Source: Liolophura sinensis (Eukaryota > Mollusca > Polyplacophora > Chitonida > Chitonidae). Taken from it: a DNA stretch of 64,000 bases. The notes beneath the pieces are model-generated. The model saw only the letters and a program-made list of their open reading frames with translations. It ran no database searches and was not told where the DNA came from. Below, piece by piece: positions 10,921 to 22,022 of this stretch. The number at the start of each line of letters is the position of its first letter. Positions within the stretch are counted from its first letter, which is position 1. Made by a program: the position numbers and the translations under genes. Where the stretch lies: assembly GCF_032854445.1 (NCBI RefSeq), contig NC_088297.1, positions 11,060,163 to 11,124,162 on the forward strand. The letters are read 5' to 3'.

Positions 10921-11170
10921 AGGATATGTGGTCTAGTGGTTAAAGTTACATGCACTAGGCTTTCAGTCGCTGGGACACACGAGGCTCAGGTTCAAACCTG
11001 GTATAAGGTTGCCCTATGCTGTCTTTGTTTGTAGGGTCTTGATGCTAATATAGCAGGCGACCGCGCTCGTATGGCCGATTACGCTGTCTAACGTCCGATG
11101 AAGAGCAATGAAGGGCACCAGTGCGATGTGTATTTGTAGGTTTAAAGAGTTAATAAATAAATAAAATAAC
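10921..11170 (+). mobile_element. SINE-B, second tRNA-derived family
   Basis: The A-box-like TGGTCTAGTGGTTAAAG and a good B box (GGTTCAAACC) sit about 55 bp apart, as in a tRNA gene, but the spacer is too long and the stems do not fold as a clean tRNA. A unique body follows and it ends in AATAAATAAATAAA. Different from SINE-A in head, body and tail. A head fragment is at 27715. Confidence 0.7.
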
Positions 11171-12400
11171 TAAATAACAAAAAAGAATAAGCCAATATGT
11201 TATAAATAAATACATACAAAAGACATATTCTAGATGTGTTTATGAATAAACACTTGGGTTGTTTTACAATGGTTTGCGCAGAAAAGGAGACGTTGGTATC
11301 CAGGGTGTTAAATTCAGTGAAAAAGATTTAATTTAATCCAATGCAGTGACATATGTAGAGTAATGGGGCAACACATGGCTTTGTGACCTTACGACCAGAG
11401 AAACACCACCTCCTGACGGTTTCTGGTATCGTTCACGGGATTTTGTATTCATATGGGCTAAATTATTATGAGTTTGCCCGCTAGACTTGTTTTCTTTTGA
11501 CAATATGTTTAAGAGAAATCTGTTTACTTCCATTTCGTGGTCTGGTTGAGCCGTTGAAATCGTATTCGTGATCACGTAACTTGTGTAATTATTCTGCGGT
11601 GAACTCCCCTCGGTGTAGGCCTACCTGGTCCGCTCTCGGATTACAACCTAATCGTATATTGCTCGAGAGAAATTGATCCGGGAGTTTCAAGGGTTGACCT
11701 GAAACGGTTTATTCTTAACAAAGCTACAGATGATGTAGCTAAGCAGGAAAATATAACTAAGCAGGGTTACATGATCTATTGTGATTAGAAATCACGACAG
11801 ATTTTTGACAGAGAGAAAAAAAAATAGACATGGTAATTAACGGTATATTCTCAAGAAACCTGCGCGTGAAATAATTACGACTCAGGTGACAGATGTAAGT
11901 GGGATATCCCCTGACAAACTTCTAGCAAAACATTTTTTGCGGGTGGGGTGAAGGAAAAGTTGCGTAAGTAACTAAGTGAGTAATAAATTAGGCCAATGTT
12001 ACAAGATATAGAATTTCAAAAATTTGTCTCGCTTGATGGACAAGTATGTATAGCCATTTATAGAGCTGTTTCTTGCAGCTCATTTGAGTGTCCACTCCAT
12101 GCAAATCTTGTGTATGTCGCCCTCAAAGTACAATGACACATTTCAATGCTGACCCACAATTCGAAACCAGCTCACGCTGTCTTATACATATGTTGGTATA
12201 AAACGATATTTATAATAGTATAATTTAAGGGCATAATGTTTTTCCACGTTTTTCCTCTTCTTAACGGATTAGTGTCCATATTTAGCTACTGGTCCTGATC
12301 ATAATGATTATAACCTGTTTAAACAGTATGTTACCCGGAGGGCTCCTGAGAAGTGTAATAATGACTTTAAATCCACCAAAAGCAATAGATTTATTGCGCT
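11171..12400. other. intergenic, nothing recognised
   Basis: Contains an AATAAACAC-motif patch near 11235. Otherwise no supported feature. Confidence 0.4.
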
Positions 12401-12564
12401 AGCCTATCTCAGCCTAGTTTCTCTAAACCAGAGCCTCCTAACCTACCGGTTGACTTACGGCTACAGTCCTCTGCATAAAGAGAGCCTATCTCAGCCTAGT
12501 TTCTCTAAACCAGAGCCTCCTAACCTACCGGTTGACTTACGGCTACAGTCCTCTGCATAAAGAG
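12401..12564 (+). repeat. perfect or near-perfect 82-bp tandem duplication
   Basis: Two adjacent copies beginning AGCCTATCTCAGCCTAGTTT (12401 and 12483) and ending CTCTGCATAAAGAG. The copies look identical by eye, so the duplication is recent. Confidence 0.93.
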
Positions 12565-13148
12565 AGTAACCTCAGCCGGCTGCCTGGTACGGTTCAGCGG
12601 GTGACGGCCAACATAAGTCTAGCTGGCCTAAAGAACCTGGGAATTCGTATCAAAGCGATGTAATTTTCCAGATGAATTTTAGCTACACAGTAAAGAATAT
12701 ACAGTCAACACTCAACTCGATCCCATACTGGAAGACATTAAAGTTCAGATTTATGACAGTGACATCTCTGGCCAGACCCCTGGTTCTGGGTTTTCAGACG
12801 GACTTACGGACTGGTAAGCTATAGCTTAATTTATCCTGTGTTACACCGTGCATTTCGCGTGTTTATCGTAAGATTTATTATTTATTTACAATTCTCTCCC
12901 TCCGACCGCTTCACAGTAAATACCATTCTATTTTCTAAGGGATTCTAAACCGATACCAGTATGTGATGACACCTAGCGGTACATGTTATTGTCGGCATCC
13001 AGAATTGTCCATTCCTATATCTAGGAGCATATAGTCATTTACAATATAAATAAATGTATGATGAGGGGGTCGGAGTTAGTGTACAAAAATTTAGTATCTA
13101 TCAAATTTCAGCTGAGTTAATAGTATTCCAAAGCTACTGTGTAGAGTG
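12565..13148. other. intergenic, nothing recognised
   Basis: No supported feature between the duplication and the THAP reading frame. Confidence 0.4.
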
Positions 13149-13361
13149 TCATTTTGGAAGTTCAGCTGTTTTCCTCTCGTAGCTTTCAGATGCGTAATGG
13201 CTAGAGCAGATACGGGTGTTTTTAGTGGGTACAAAATCTTTCCGTCTTGCGCTGTAAATCCACGTCGTCATCCAGGACAAATCGTCTAGAAACTTGAAAA
13301 AACTAACTCCTGGGTTCTTCGACAATCCGTTTTTACAACCGTCTGCAGAACAGCAAACCAT
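13149..13361 (-). CDS. THAP-type C2CH zinc finger, single short ORF or gene fragment
   Basis: From the ATG at 13361 the 70 residues begin M-V-C-C-S-A-D-G-C, the usual start of THAP domains, which lie at the extreme N terminus. Then come FFKF, a central Trp (SWMTTW), and the second zinc half CSSH in RICSSHYASESYE: C-x4-C ... C-x2-H. These are the zinc ligands and invariant Trp of the family, a DNA-binding finger found in cellular regulators and P-element-type transposases. The frame stops right after the finger (AELPK then TGA), before the expected AVPTIF end of the domain. I see no good donor before the stop, so it may be a truncated copy, a transposase remnant, or the first exon of an unresolved gene. 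An in-frame ATG at 13424 would add 21 residues. Confidence 0.6.
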   Translation of the reverse strand: MVCCSADGCKNGLSKNPGVSFFKFLDDLSWMTTWIYSARRKDFVPTKNTRICSSHYASESYERKTAELPK

Positions 13362-13804
13362 TTCGTGGAGAAATTCGATGTGCTTGTTGTCACTCTTGTA
13401 GCTTTTTGTTAACACTGAACCCAATGGCGAAGCTCCGACAGGTGGTAACGGTTGAACTTGTATAGCGTAGTTCGGCGGCGACTACCGGGTGTTGGCGAAA
13501 AAAATGCATAAAAGCAGCCTCATTATCTGGTGATTTTAAGTGCCATATTACTCAGATTTATGTACCCGTTTTCAATGCTTGTTTACACTCAGTTTAACAA
13601 TATATACAGGGGTATCTGTTTATGAATAAATAGTAAATCTGTGCACTAAAGCTTTAAAAATGTGCTGTTTGCGTTTGTGTTTGGCTTGGTCTGCAATTGA
13701 ACAATTTTACATTTGCAAACACGTGTAATCTGTCTTGATCAGTTGTTTATACATCGCGAAAACCATCGCCCTTCGCCATGATACTAACAGGCTGTCTCAC
13801 ATAA
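13362..13804. other. upstream region of the THAP frame, no gene supported
   Basis: Unannotated. A short GTTTATGAATAAATA patch near 13618 resembles the motif-dense block at 5037. Confidence 0.35.
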
Positions 13805-13902
13805 AGCCACGGTTGGAACAGCGAGAGCTGGATTAGAACTCGCATCCTCTTTGGTCAAGGGTCTGACGATAGGCGCAAACCAACGCTCTAACCATATAAG
13901 CC
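13805..13902 (-). mobile_element. tRNA-derived SINE head, cut by the assembly gap
   Basis: Minus strand: B-box-like AGCTGGATTAGAACTCGCAT reads as a tRNA TpsiC arm in reverse, and CGCTCTAACCATATAAGCC as the A box. The element runs into the N block, so family and length are unknown. Confidence 0.45.
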
Positions 13903-14102
13903 NNNNNNNNNNNNNNNNNNNNNNNNNNNNNNNNNNNNNNNNNNNNNNNNNNNNNNNNNNNNNNNNNNNNNNNNNNNNNNNNNNNNNNNNNNNNNNNNNN
14001 NNNNNNNNNNNNNNNNNNNNNNNNNNNNNNNNNNNNNNNNNNNNNNNNNNNNNNNNNNNNNNNNNNNNNNNNNNNNNNNNNNNNNNNNNNNNNNNNNNNN
14101 NN
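13903..14102. other. assembly gap, exactly 200 N
   Basis: A block of 200 undetermined bases. The round number suggests a placeholder gap, so true distance across it is unknown. Frames drawn through it have no meaning. Confidence 0.99.
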
Positions 14103-16781
14103 TTCTATGGAGCCCATCTCATCAGCCTGAATGACCAGGGGATCTGCGCAAAGGCCGTGGGACGAGCAGACTTCAGACAAATCCTTTCAGCCCGGGTCAA
14201 AGGTTGAGATATTAACCAAGTGTCCGATCGTTTGCCTCGCTTGACACGCGCGTAGCTATTTTCCACTGTAAACGTTCGGCCGATTTACGGAGCTAGCTAT
14301 GCCGGTATAACAAGCCTGGGCATGAATATTCAACCAAGAACTCTAGTATGCATTTAAGCAAGACATGTAGGCGAAGCGAAATGAAATTTGTAGCAATCTA
14401 CTATTTTCACCCATCCCGTTACACATTAGGCCTTTGACTAATTTTCAATTCGATAGGAGCAGACGACACACACCCCTGCACGTGACTGGAATCCCGTCGG
14501 CTAATTATCACCTGATTATCCTAAACCTGTTCTGTGACTCTGACAAAACGTTCAGGATAATTTTTGTCCATTTTATTTTATTTTCTGATTTCCGTGCCCT
14601 TTTTACTAAAGGAAGGTCAATCGACAATCGTTAAAAAGTGGCATCAACTCGCCATGAATGAATTACAATAAGATATTCGCTGTCCACTGCTAATTTCTTT
14701 TATTTATTAATGAAAATGCAGGGCAATAATACTCAAATACTACAAAAGACAAATGTTACCGAGGTGCAAATCATACCTTGCTGCACAGAATAATGCAAAA
14801 AATCCATATTTCAACACAAATACAACTTTATCAGACACAAGGAAAATAAATTTCGGTTGCATCTTTGCACAGCGTGACCTCTCTATACCAGACAGCAATC
14901 ACTGAACACTTGTGTTATCATACTACACTAAATTATTTAAGTGTACACATTTTCTATATGTGAAAAGTCAGCACTAAAGCCGACAATCATACAATAACGT
15001 GTATTTAGACAAATATGTTAAACATTAATTTAAAATGCCATAATTCTTCTAATTTACTACTAAATTCTACTAATATTAGTAGCACTGAAGGCATAGACCT
15101 ACATTTCTCTCTCATTTTTTTTTGAAAAGTAAAGGTATGAATATATTGATATGTAGATGACTAGCCACGTGAAAACATGAAACTGAATATTCATGGCTAC
15201 AATTACATGTTTATTGGCTAAAATGAGCAGATCAAGTGTCCCGGAAATAAGAAGAATTATGCGTATAATTCATATTTTAGGGCATGTCTAACACTTCAAA
15301 ATTGTCAATCTTTTTACATATGCCTACATTACTAGACGCTTAGCGTTAAAAGACAGGGCTGACACAAGAGCTATGACACCGTCGTGAAAAAAAAATGTTA
15401 AGGCGACTTTATACACACGAAACAAAATAGGAATTTAGGTATTTTTCGCAATATTACTTGTGTATTAATACCATGTGCTTACAATGTGTTATGGGAACAT
15501 AGTTTAGCAGGCTGCACAAAAATGTTGATGCTTTTTGCAATTAATCCGCATCCATGCCTGACTCTTAGTCAGCAAATAGGAGCTTTTTCTGGTAAATGAA
15601 ATCCATATACTGTATTCTAAGTTCAGTAAAAAGTGTGAGAGCCAACTTCCTGAAACATCAAATATAAAAAGGATTTACCATACAGATGGCCAGTGGTCTT
15701 AGGTCTAGTTCACCACCCGCTCAAACAATACTGTAGAAATTATTGACTGAAAACCGAAAGGAGCTGAAAAACCGACCCTTGTCGCACGCCTCAAATTGCC
15801 GACCACTTGACCAGTAATGTTTTTCTTTCTGCTTCTCGCCCGCGCTTGAGTGCTTTCAGTCGTTAGGGGGCTTCAAAACCACTCCGTTTATCGAGTGGCA
15901 CTCGAAGGCTTATACACTCGCTCTAGGTTTATTTTTTCTGCACACCCAGGAAATTTTGTCTCCCAGTTTATTAATTAAAAGCCCTGCTCTTCGGATAGCT
16001 TTGATCAGAACAATCAGTTTTGCTGATGAAATATTCATTAAAACCGTTACCCTGCAATCCAACTGTTAAATGTTCAGGGGTCTGTTCTAAGCGATGTGTA
16101 TTTTATTTATTTTTTTTATTGATTTGATTGGTGTTTTACGCCGTACTCAAGATTAAGGCGTATTTTAAGCACACTAACTACTTGGCCTGGTTTAAAATAA
16201 ATACACGCAGTTATGTTCCCTACCATAGTGTATATTTTTTTGCGTTGTATAAATACATAGGTCAGGTGTATTTATAAACATAATTTTTAAGGATTACATT
16301 TACCTCGCCGATAATATTGACCTCTGTCGTATTGAATGAAAAGTTTGAGTATCAAAATCAATCAATCAATCAATCAGTATTAAGTTTATGTGATTTATAT
16401 AAGGAGCAGCTCCGATCTGTTTCATGTACGTATTAAGATATATATATATTTTTTCTGCCAAATTAAAATCAGTTTGAAAAATAGCTCAAATTACTGCATG
16501 TACATAGATGAAGCATAACTTCAAATTTAAGAACACTTTGCTAATTACTTCAAGCCTAATTTTTGCTCGTAAAATTTAATAATAATTTAATAACAAACTG
16601 TGTTTATATTAGCCTATTTTAGCAAATAACAACCAGTGAACTACAGCTGGCATGTTTCTGCATGTTGATATCGGGATCATTTAAGAGGAAGTTAAAGGAG
16701 CGACACTTGATATACTGATTGCTGGTCGCGTCTACAAAATTGAAGATTATGCTTCAGTTCTTAAACTGAATTTCGTTTCAT
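14103..16781. other. intergenic, AT-rich
   Basis: No supported gene. Apart from the short SINE-A tail at 16111 this stretch holds only AT-rich DNA with an (ATCA)n run near 16360 and an AT run near 16440. Confidence 0.4.
16111..16150 (-). mobile_element. SINE-A tail fragment
   Basis: GATTTGATTGGTGTTTTACG then CCGTACTCAAGA, the extreme 3' end of the family on the minus strand, and nothing more. Confidence 0.75.
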
Positions 16782-17036
16782 TATTTATTTATTTTATTGA
16801 TGTTTCAAGCCGTATAAATGAGTACTTCACTTATACAACGGCGACAATGCAGCAATCAGGGCAGTATCTGAGGTAAACCGACGGCCACCCGAGGTTGTTG
16901 ACAACTTCCCACGTATACGAGCAAGAGAGTGAAATCAACATGAGCTGGACTTGAACTAAAAGCAACCGTGTTGGAAAAGTGCTCTGGGTCATTGTGCTGC
17001 ACTAGCAGGCTAATCACTCCGCCACTGAGGCCCCCA
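16782..17036 (-). mobile_element. SINE-A copy, near full length, diverged
   Basis: Minus strand: tail (TTTATTTATTTTATTGATGT), CACTTATACAACGGCGAC, body with CCACCCGAGGTTGTTG, then AACATGAGCTGGACTTGAAC and the inverted head ending CCACTGAGGCCCCC. Confidence 0.85.
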
Positions 17037-17433
17037 GTGAGTTTTACGTTAGTACACGTACAGTTCAGCGGTCATATATTTGTCACCAGTCGCAATTTAA
17101 CCGATCGCCATTTATCTGACTGATAAAAACGAAAAAGGAATCATTTGCTAGCAGTATACAGGTGGGTAAAGAACCGTAAACGGACAAGTACGAGAGTGAA
17201 TTCCCACGTAATCAGCCAGTTTTATGTAAGCTGTACAAAATTACACCATTCTCTTGCGTTACACTTCATTGCCTGTGGACCACGTCTTTGATTTAGGACC
17301 ACAGAAATAGTGACGTACAAGTATTACAGAAAGGAACAAAAGAGTATACAGCTTGGACCGGGTTGTTTTTGGGCTGGCATTGTTCTCCATGGCATGCATG
17401 CATATCGCCCATAACCGTTGACGTCATGTATCT
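17037..17433. other. spacer, nothing recognised
   Basis: Unique sequence between a SINE and a MITE. Confidence 0.4.
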
Positions 17434-17660
17434 ACACTCAAAAAATTAATCTGTTAATTTTCATAGAAAGTCTTTTTTGAGTGACGCTAGAATATATATT
17501 GTTATCATAACACAGTACTATGTCATATTCAACATATTATCCTGTTATTCTAATAGAATCTTTATGTTGAATTAACAGAATATGTGTGTTATGTTGAACA
17601 GAATAATATGCTGCGATAGCACAATACATCCTAGTACCACTCGGACAGCAGATTGTTTGT
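17434..17660. mobile_element. MITE-A copy 2, right end decayed
   Basis: Left terminal repeat ACACTCAAAAAATTAATCTG is intact, followed by GAGTGACGCTAGAATATA and, near the end, ACATCCTAGTACCACTC. The right terminal repeat is not recognisable. Confidence 0.75.
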
Positions 17661-17810
17661 GTGTTGTTCGCTATGGTACATATATCCACAACCGATGACG
17701 TCATATATACACTGATGACCTCATGGAGGTTTTATGTTGGCACATGCGTTAATTCCGACGCTCAGAGAGTAAATCAGCCGTTATTTATCTGAGACAAAAC
17801 TGATTTTAAA

Positions 17811-18010
17811 GGCAAAGAAAACATTAAAATAAGGTATATATCCGATGAAAGACCATTAAACATTGTAAGGCAAATAGTTTGATCTATTCTTTTTACAATT
17901 TTTCTGACAAACTGAAATCCGTTTAAAACATAGTGTTCTATGGTAGTCTGTTGGGATCCAGCGGGTATGAGTGACGTCACAGCAATATGTTTGGCTTGAA
18001 ATAGTATGTT
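17811..18010 (+). repeat. dispersed repeat, pair with 7133-7311
   Basis: Collinear with 7133-7311 over AAGACCATTAAACATTGT and the AGTGACGTCACA block, with moderate divergence. Confidence 0.6.
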
Positions 18011-18350
18011 AGCTCTAAATGAAGGCGTGTTTTGAATGATGATATATAGCAATCTCTGTGGGTCAACTGGCAAACAGCTGAAATGGCATCACTGATCATA
18101 ATATGGTTAAAAAGGCCACGGCAAAATCCAAAGTTTTAAATGCATTCTAGTAGGTTGAAAAATATTCTTAAAAAATAGAAAAAAAAAATATTTTTCCGGA
18201 CAATATTTAATGGACTTTCATCTGACAAGTACTTCATGTTAGTGTTTTCTTTGTCTTTAAGTCAACTATACATAAAAAGTCGGACATCTGGTAAAACCAT
18301 GCGCAAGCTGTGGTATCCTGAAAAAATTCCACGTCGTCTTGTACCTTACT

Positions 18351-18578
18351 TTAGGAAAGAGATGTAGGACGCCCGACAGACGAACATACTAAACGCCTAC
18401 GCAGAGCTGCTAAACACGCAATGCACAAACCGCCGTTTGCCTGATCATCACAACTTGGCAACATCTTGTACTGTGAATGGTTCACTACACCGACTCTGTA
18501 CTGTTTCTGTGCTACTGCTTTCGAAATTTCAACTCCGATCCGATCTTTCCTGTTTTGTCGAGGTCTCTCAGGTGACAT
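18351..18578 (-). CDS. 75-codon unrecognised ORF, coding-like
   Basis: Open frame starting MSPERPRQNRKDRIGVEISK and ending VGRPTSLS before TAA. The composition is basic, with two Cys clusters (MLPSCDD, LCIACLA). The DNA has more CG dinucleotides than its surroundings. GTAAGG follows two bases after the stop, which is a good donor, so a 3'UTR intron or a misjudged reading frame is possible. A divergent short frame (MAINGFSPRRYRSPAF) starts at 18704 on the plus strand. I do not recognise either. Confidence 0.25.
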   Translation of the reverse strand: MSPERPRQNRKDRIGVEISKAVAQKQYRVGVVNHSQYKMLPSCDDQANGGLCIACLAALRRRLVCSSVGRPTSLS

Positions 18579-19058
18579 TACACTGTCCCATTAAAAACTA
18601 GCCGATTAAATCTTAAGCAGAAGCCGACGATCTAGAAATAACGGCTTCCTCTTCGGGAGATTTTATGTAGCGAAAAAATTCTAGCACGTGCTTTACAATT
18701 CAAATGGCGATCAATGGCTTTTCTCCACGTCGCTATAGATCGCCCGCCTTCAACACAGGACGTTTTCTGCTTTCACCTCAAACTGAGTTCTGGATAAAGG
18801 GATAAAAATGCTGTTTGGTATGTTTAATCTGTGAAAATACCTTTTTTTCCCCGTGGATGCTCCTGTGAGATATGTTCGGCTGTTTCCGGCCATTTCCGAT
18901 GTAACACAGTTCACCGCGCAACTCACGTGATGGGCTCAAAGAAGTTGTGCGATTAACGGGTTAATAGGCATAAAGCCATTAACATCTGTACACATTCGCC
19001 AATGTAAGCCATTTCACCATTTGCCGGACAGATTATATAGATTGTCCATTACAATATA
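18579..19058. other. relatively CG-rich spacer
   Basis: Contains CACGTG (near 18683) and several CG dinucleotides (18700-18780, 18890-18940), unlike the AT-rich surroundings. It could be a promoter region between the two small divergent frames. No TATA box or other decisive signal. Confidence 0.3.
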
Positions 19059-19158
19059 CTCTCGAAAAAAACAATCTGTTAATGTCAGTGATGCTAAAAT
19101 GTATTCTGTTATTACAACGCAATATTCTGTCATATTAACAGATTAACTTTTTGAGTGT
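19059..19158. mobile_element. MITE-A copy 3, internally deleted
   Basis: Only 100 bp: ACTCTCGAAAAAAACAATCT at the left, AACAGATTAACTTTTTGAGT at the right, and between them one arm (TGATGCTAAAATGTATTCTG). Nearly all of the second half is missing. Confidence 0.75.
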
Positions 19159-19344
19159 ATATACAATTTATACAACGATCCTATGGCAGGCCTACGGCGC
19201 ATTTTCACTTTATTATTGATATGATAAAGCTATATCGGGTATATAATACTATTTTCATTTAATCAAGCTAGCGAGATTAGGAAGCCTATAGCGAAATATA
19301 TCAACCACGCTGACAAAAAAAAAATGTAATACCGAAGTGCATGC

Positions 19345-19583
19345 ACACTTAAAAGACGAATCTGTTAATTTTAACAGAAAGTCTGTTGTTTGAGTGACGC
19401 TAGAATGTATTCTGTTATTATAACACAATAGATGATGTGCTGCCTGACAGAATCGTTATGTTGAATTAATAGAATACGTGATGTTATATTTAACACAATA
19501 ATCAGCTGCTATAACATAATACATTCTAGCATCACTTAGATAACAAACGTTCTCTTAAATATAACATATTATTTTTTTGCACT
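19345..19583. mobile_element. MITE-A copy 4, near full length
   Basis: ACACTTAAAAGACGAATCTG on the left, GTGACGCTAGAATGTATTCT, a centre with TATGTTGAATTAATAGAATA, then ACATTCTAGCATCACTTAG and TATTATTTTTTTGCAC on the right. Both terminal repeats have decayed by a few bases. Confidence 0.75.
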
Positions 19584-19587
19584 AACC

Positions 19588-19700
19588 AACATGTCCTATG
19601 TTGGACAGTATGTGTTGGACAACATGTCCTATGTTGGACAGTATGTGTTGGACATCATGTCCTATGTTGGACAGTATGTGTTGGACAACATGCCCTACGT
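19588..19700 (+). repeat. 36-bp tandem repeat, three units
   Basis: ATGTCCTATGTTGGACAGTA followed by TGTGTTGGACAACA, three units of 36 bp; being a multiple of three it keeps an open frame (MSYVGQYVLDN repeated). It directly abuts the right end of MITE-A copy 4. The frame is a by-product of the repeat, not evidence for a gene. Confidence 0.85.
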
Positions 19701-20860
19701 TGAAACAATATCCTTAGGATACTGTTTCAACGGAAATGATATTGAAAATGGCATTAATCCCCAAATTCTAGCAGACCACAATTTTCAGTCCAGAAATTCT
19801 TGCGCTCGACAAGCTTCTACCTGCGTTTGATACCAGTAAATTGGAGAAGAGAAGACTGAATTTCTTAGAAATGCACCAAGCTCGCTGATAATGAGAAGAT
19901 CCCAATTCAGTACGCTGTTGCATGTTCGTGCTTATTAAATTGTAGAATTTGTCATATACCTTCAACATGTATGCATGCTCGCTAAGAGTATTTCTTAAAA
20001 AAAAAACATTTCTCAACAAAAGTGTAATATATTTCCTTTGTGTAAAATGTATGCTTCCTTTCTGCGCATTAAATAAAATATTCGATTCCAAAATCACAGC
20101 CGTTTGATTTTTTCCTTTAGACTGACGTGTGCTAGCTAGACCGATATATATGAAATTGCTTTCTGTGTGAATGACCTCTGGGTAATAATGGTCTTGACTC
20201 CTGTAGCTTCTGGCCGCCATTCGCAATTCGTGTACCTAAATATAGGTAGGCGAAATGCAAAGTCGGCGAGTTGCGAAGACACCATGTCAGTTGCGTGTCA
20301 ATTAACTTGCCCGGAAACTGGAATGTTTTATAGAGAATCATTTGAGTTTTATCAGCTTCATCGAAATAGTGCCTATTCAACAAACTGGCAATTTTCTACA
20401 CAATTAAGACTGGACGAGTTAGAACAGAAGTAACTTGTCCTAAAATAGTGAATATTATTCGTATTTTCCCCACTTACATGTAGCCTACGTCTCACACTTA
20501 TTTTTACTACAAAAATCAAACCAGTTTACTGTATGCACCTTTAACAGTCCGTAAGGACACGTTAGGTTCTCTTGGATGGACATTGGTTGTATCTTACAAC
20601 AAGCTTACAGATAAATTGCTGTTCCTTTCGGCTGTAAGTTATACAGTACATTTTGCATCAGAATCCTCATACCAAGGCAAAAGAATGTTTTATTTTGAGG
20701 ATCATTTGAGTGATATCACTGTTTGCTTAGGAAAAAACAATGAAATTAGGCCCATTCAATAAAATAGCCTCTACATTGAAACATTTGTGCTGTATTACTT
20801 TCGTTCATGACTTGTTTTCCACCACAACGATTTGTCCGTAGCTCGCTAAAGGTCACTAGG
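19701..20860. other. intergenic, no gene supported
   Basis: A 152-codon minus frame (20226-19768) begins MRMAARSYRSQDHYYPEV. The start context is plausible but the later part is low-complexity and matches no family I know. Overlapping frames on both strands at 20130-20430 make each of them doubtful. Confidence 0.35.
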
Positions 20861-20867
20861 CCTGGAA

Positions 20868-20915
20868 TGGTTTCTTAAGTATGGAGTAAAACCCCAATTA
20901 AATACAAATACATTA
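20868..20915 (+). mobile_element. SINE-A tail fragment, diverged
   Basis: TTTCTTAAGTATGGAGTAAA followed by ACCCCAATTAAATAC corresponds to the last part of the family's tail domain. Confidence 0.5.
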
Positions 20916-21039
20916 ATTCCGTAAACAAATAAAATTATCAAGGTATATATGGAAGTATTCTTCAGTATTCGGCTCAAGATATCAATATATCAATAAAATC
21001 TTTATATCGCCATCCAGCTTCACAAAAAATTTTCTTTCG

Positions 21040-21100
21040 CATGAACCCGCGGGAAACCCACGACCATTCGCAGGTTGCTGGGAGACCTTCCCACGGAGTT
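21040..21100 (-). mobile_element. SINE-A body fragment
   Basis: CGCGGGAAACCCACGACCAT, GCAGGTTGCTGGGAGACC and TTCCCACG, the central GC-rich part of the family on the minus strand. Confidence 0.75.
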
Positions 21101-21160
21101 GAAAATAGATGGTACTATACCAGGTCCGGAAGATTGCAGCTTATACCTATAAAGTAGGCA

Positions 21161-21907
21161 TAATGCATAGCTTATTGTAAAATGTATTACTTTGTCCGAC
21201 GATACCTTCACCACGAACTAGCAAGGCAGATTGTTCTGTTGGATAATGCATAGCTTATTGTAAAATGTATTACTTTTTCCGACAACACCTTCACCACGAA
21301 CTAGCAAGGCAGATTGTTCTGTTGGATAATGCATAGCTTATTGTAAAATGTATTACTTTGTCCGACGACACCTTCACCACGAACTAGCAAGGCAGATTGT
21401 TCTGTTGGATAATGCATAGCTTATTGTAAAATGTATTACTTTGTCCGACGACACCTTCACCACGAACTAGCAAGGCAGATTGTTCTGTTGGATAATGCAT
21501 AGCTTATTGTAAAATGTATTACTTTGTCCGACAACACCTTCACCACGAACTAGCAAGGCAGATTGTTCTGTTGGATAATGCATAGCTTATTGTAAAATGT
21601 ATTACTTTGTCCGACAACACCTTCACCACGAACTAGCAAGGCAGATTGTTCTGTTGGATAATGCATAGCTTATTGTAAAATGTATTACTTTGTCCGACGA
21701 CACCTTCACCACGAACTAGCAAGGCAGATTGTTCTGTTGGATAATGCATAGCTTATTGTAAAATGTATTACTTTGTCCGACGACACCTTCACCACGAACT
21801 AGCAAGGCAGATTGTTCTGTTGGATAATGCATAGCTTATTGTAAAATGTATTACTTTGTCCGACGACACCTTCACCACGAACTAGCAAGGCAGATTGTTC
21901 TGTTGGA
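21161..21907 (+). repeat. 83-bp tandem array, nine near-identical units
   Basis: Nine units of exactly 83 bp begin TAATGCATAGCTTATTGTAA at 21161, 21244, 21327, 21410, 21493, 21576, 21659, 21742 and 21825. Each continues through TTACTTTGTCCGAC, CACGAACTAGCAAGGCAG and TTCTGTTGGA. Only a few substitutions separate units, so the array is young or homogenised. The last unit leads into a MITE-A-like segment. Confidence 0.95.
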
Positions 21908-22022
21908 TATAACACACATATTCTATTAATTTACCATAAAGATTCTATTATATGTTATTGAAGCAGATTGTTCTGTTGGATATAACACACATATTCTATT
22001 AATTCAACACAAGATTCTATTT
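21908..22022. repeat. MITE-A-like segment tandemly duplicated at the end of the 83-bp array
   Basis: TATAACACACATATTCTATT (then AATTTACC / AATTCAAC) occurs twice, joined by a copy of the array's CAGATTGTTCTGTTGGA. The same wording (inverted) lies inside MITE-A at 17570-17610. So the array appears to have grown out of, or next to, a MITE-A insertion. Confidence 0.6.

Noticed and set aside
10921-11170. A tRNA gene
   Set aside because: A- and B-box-like motifs are present, but the spacing and stems are off and an unrelated body with an (AAAT)n end follows. It is a SINE. The same holds for the heads of SINE-A and SINE-C copies.
19591-19830. Plus frame with MSYVGQYVLDN repeated three times
   Set aside because: The repeat unit is 36 bp, so any frame through it stays open. 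No splice signals or family match.
19768-20226. 152-codon minus frame starting MRMAARSYRSQDHYY
   Set aside because: The start is plausible, but the latter half looks like translated AT-rich DNA (FFLRN, KVYDKFYNLIS) with no domain. Kept only as a note in the intergenic entry.
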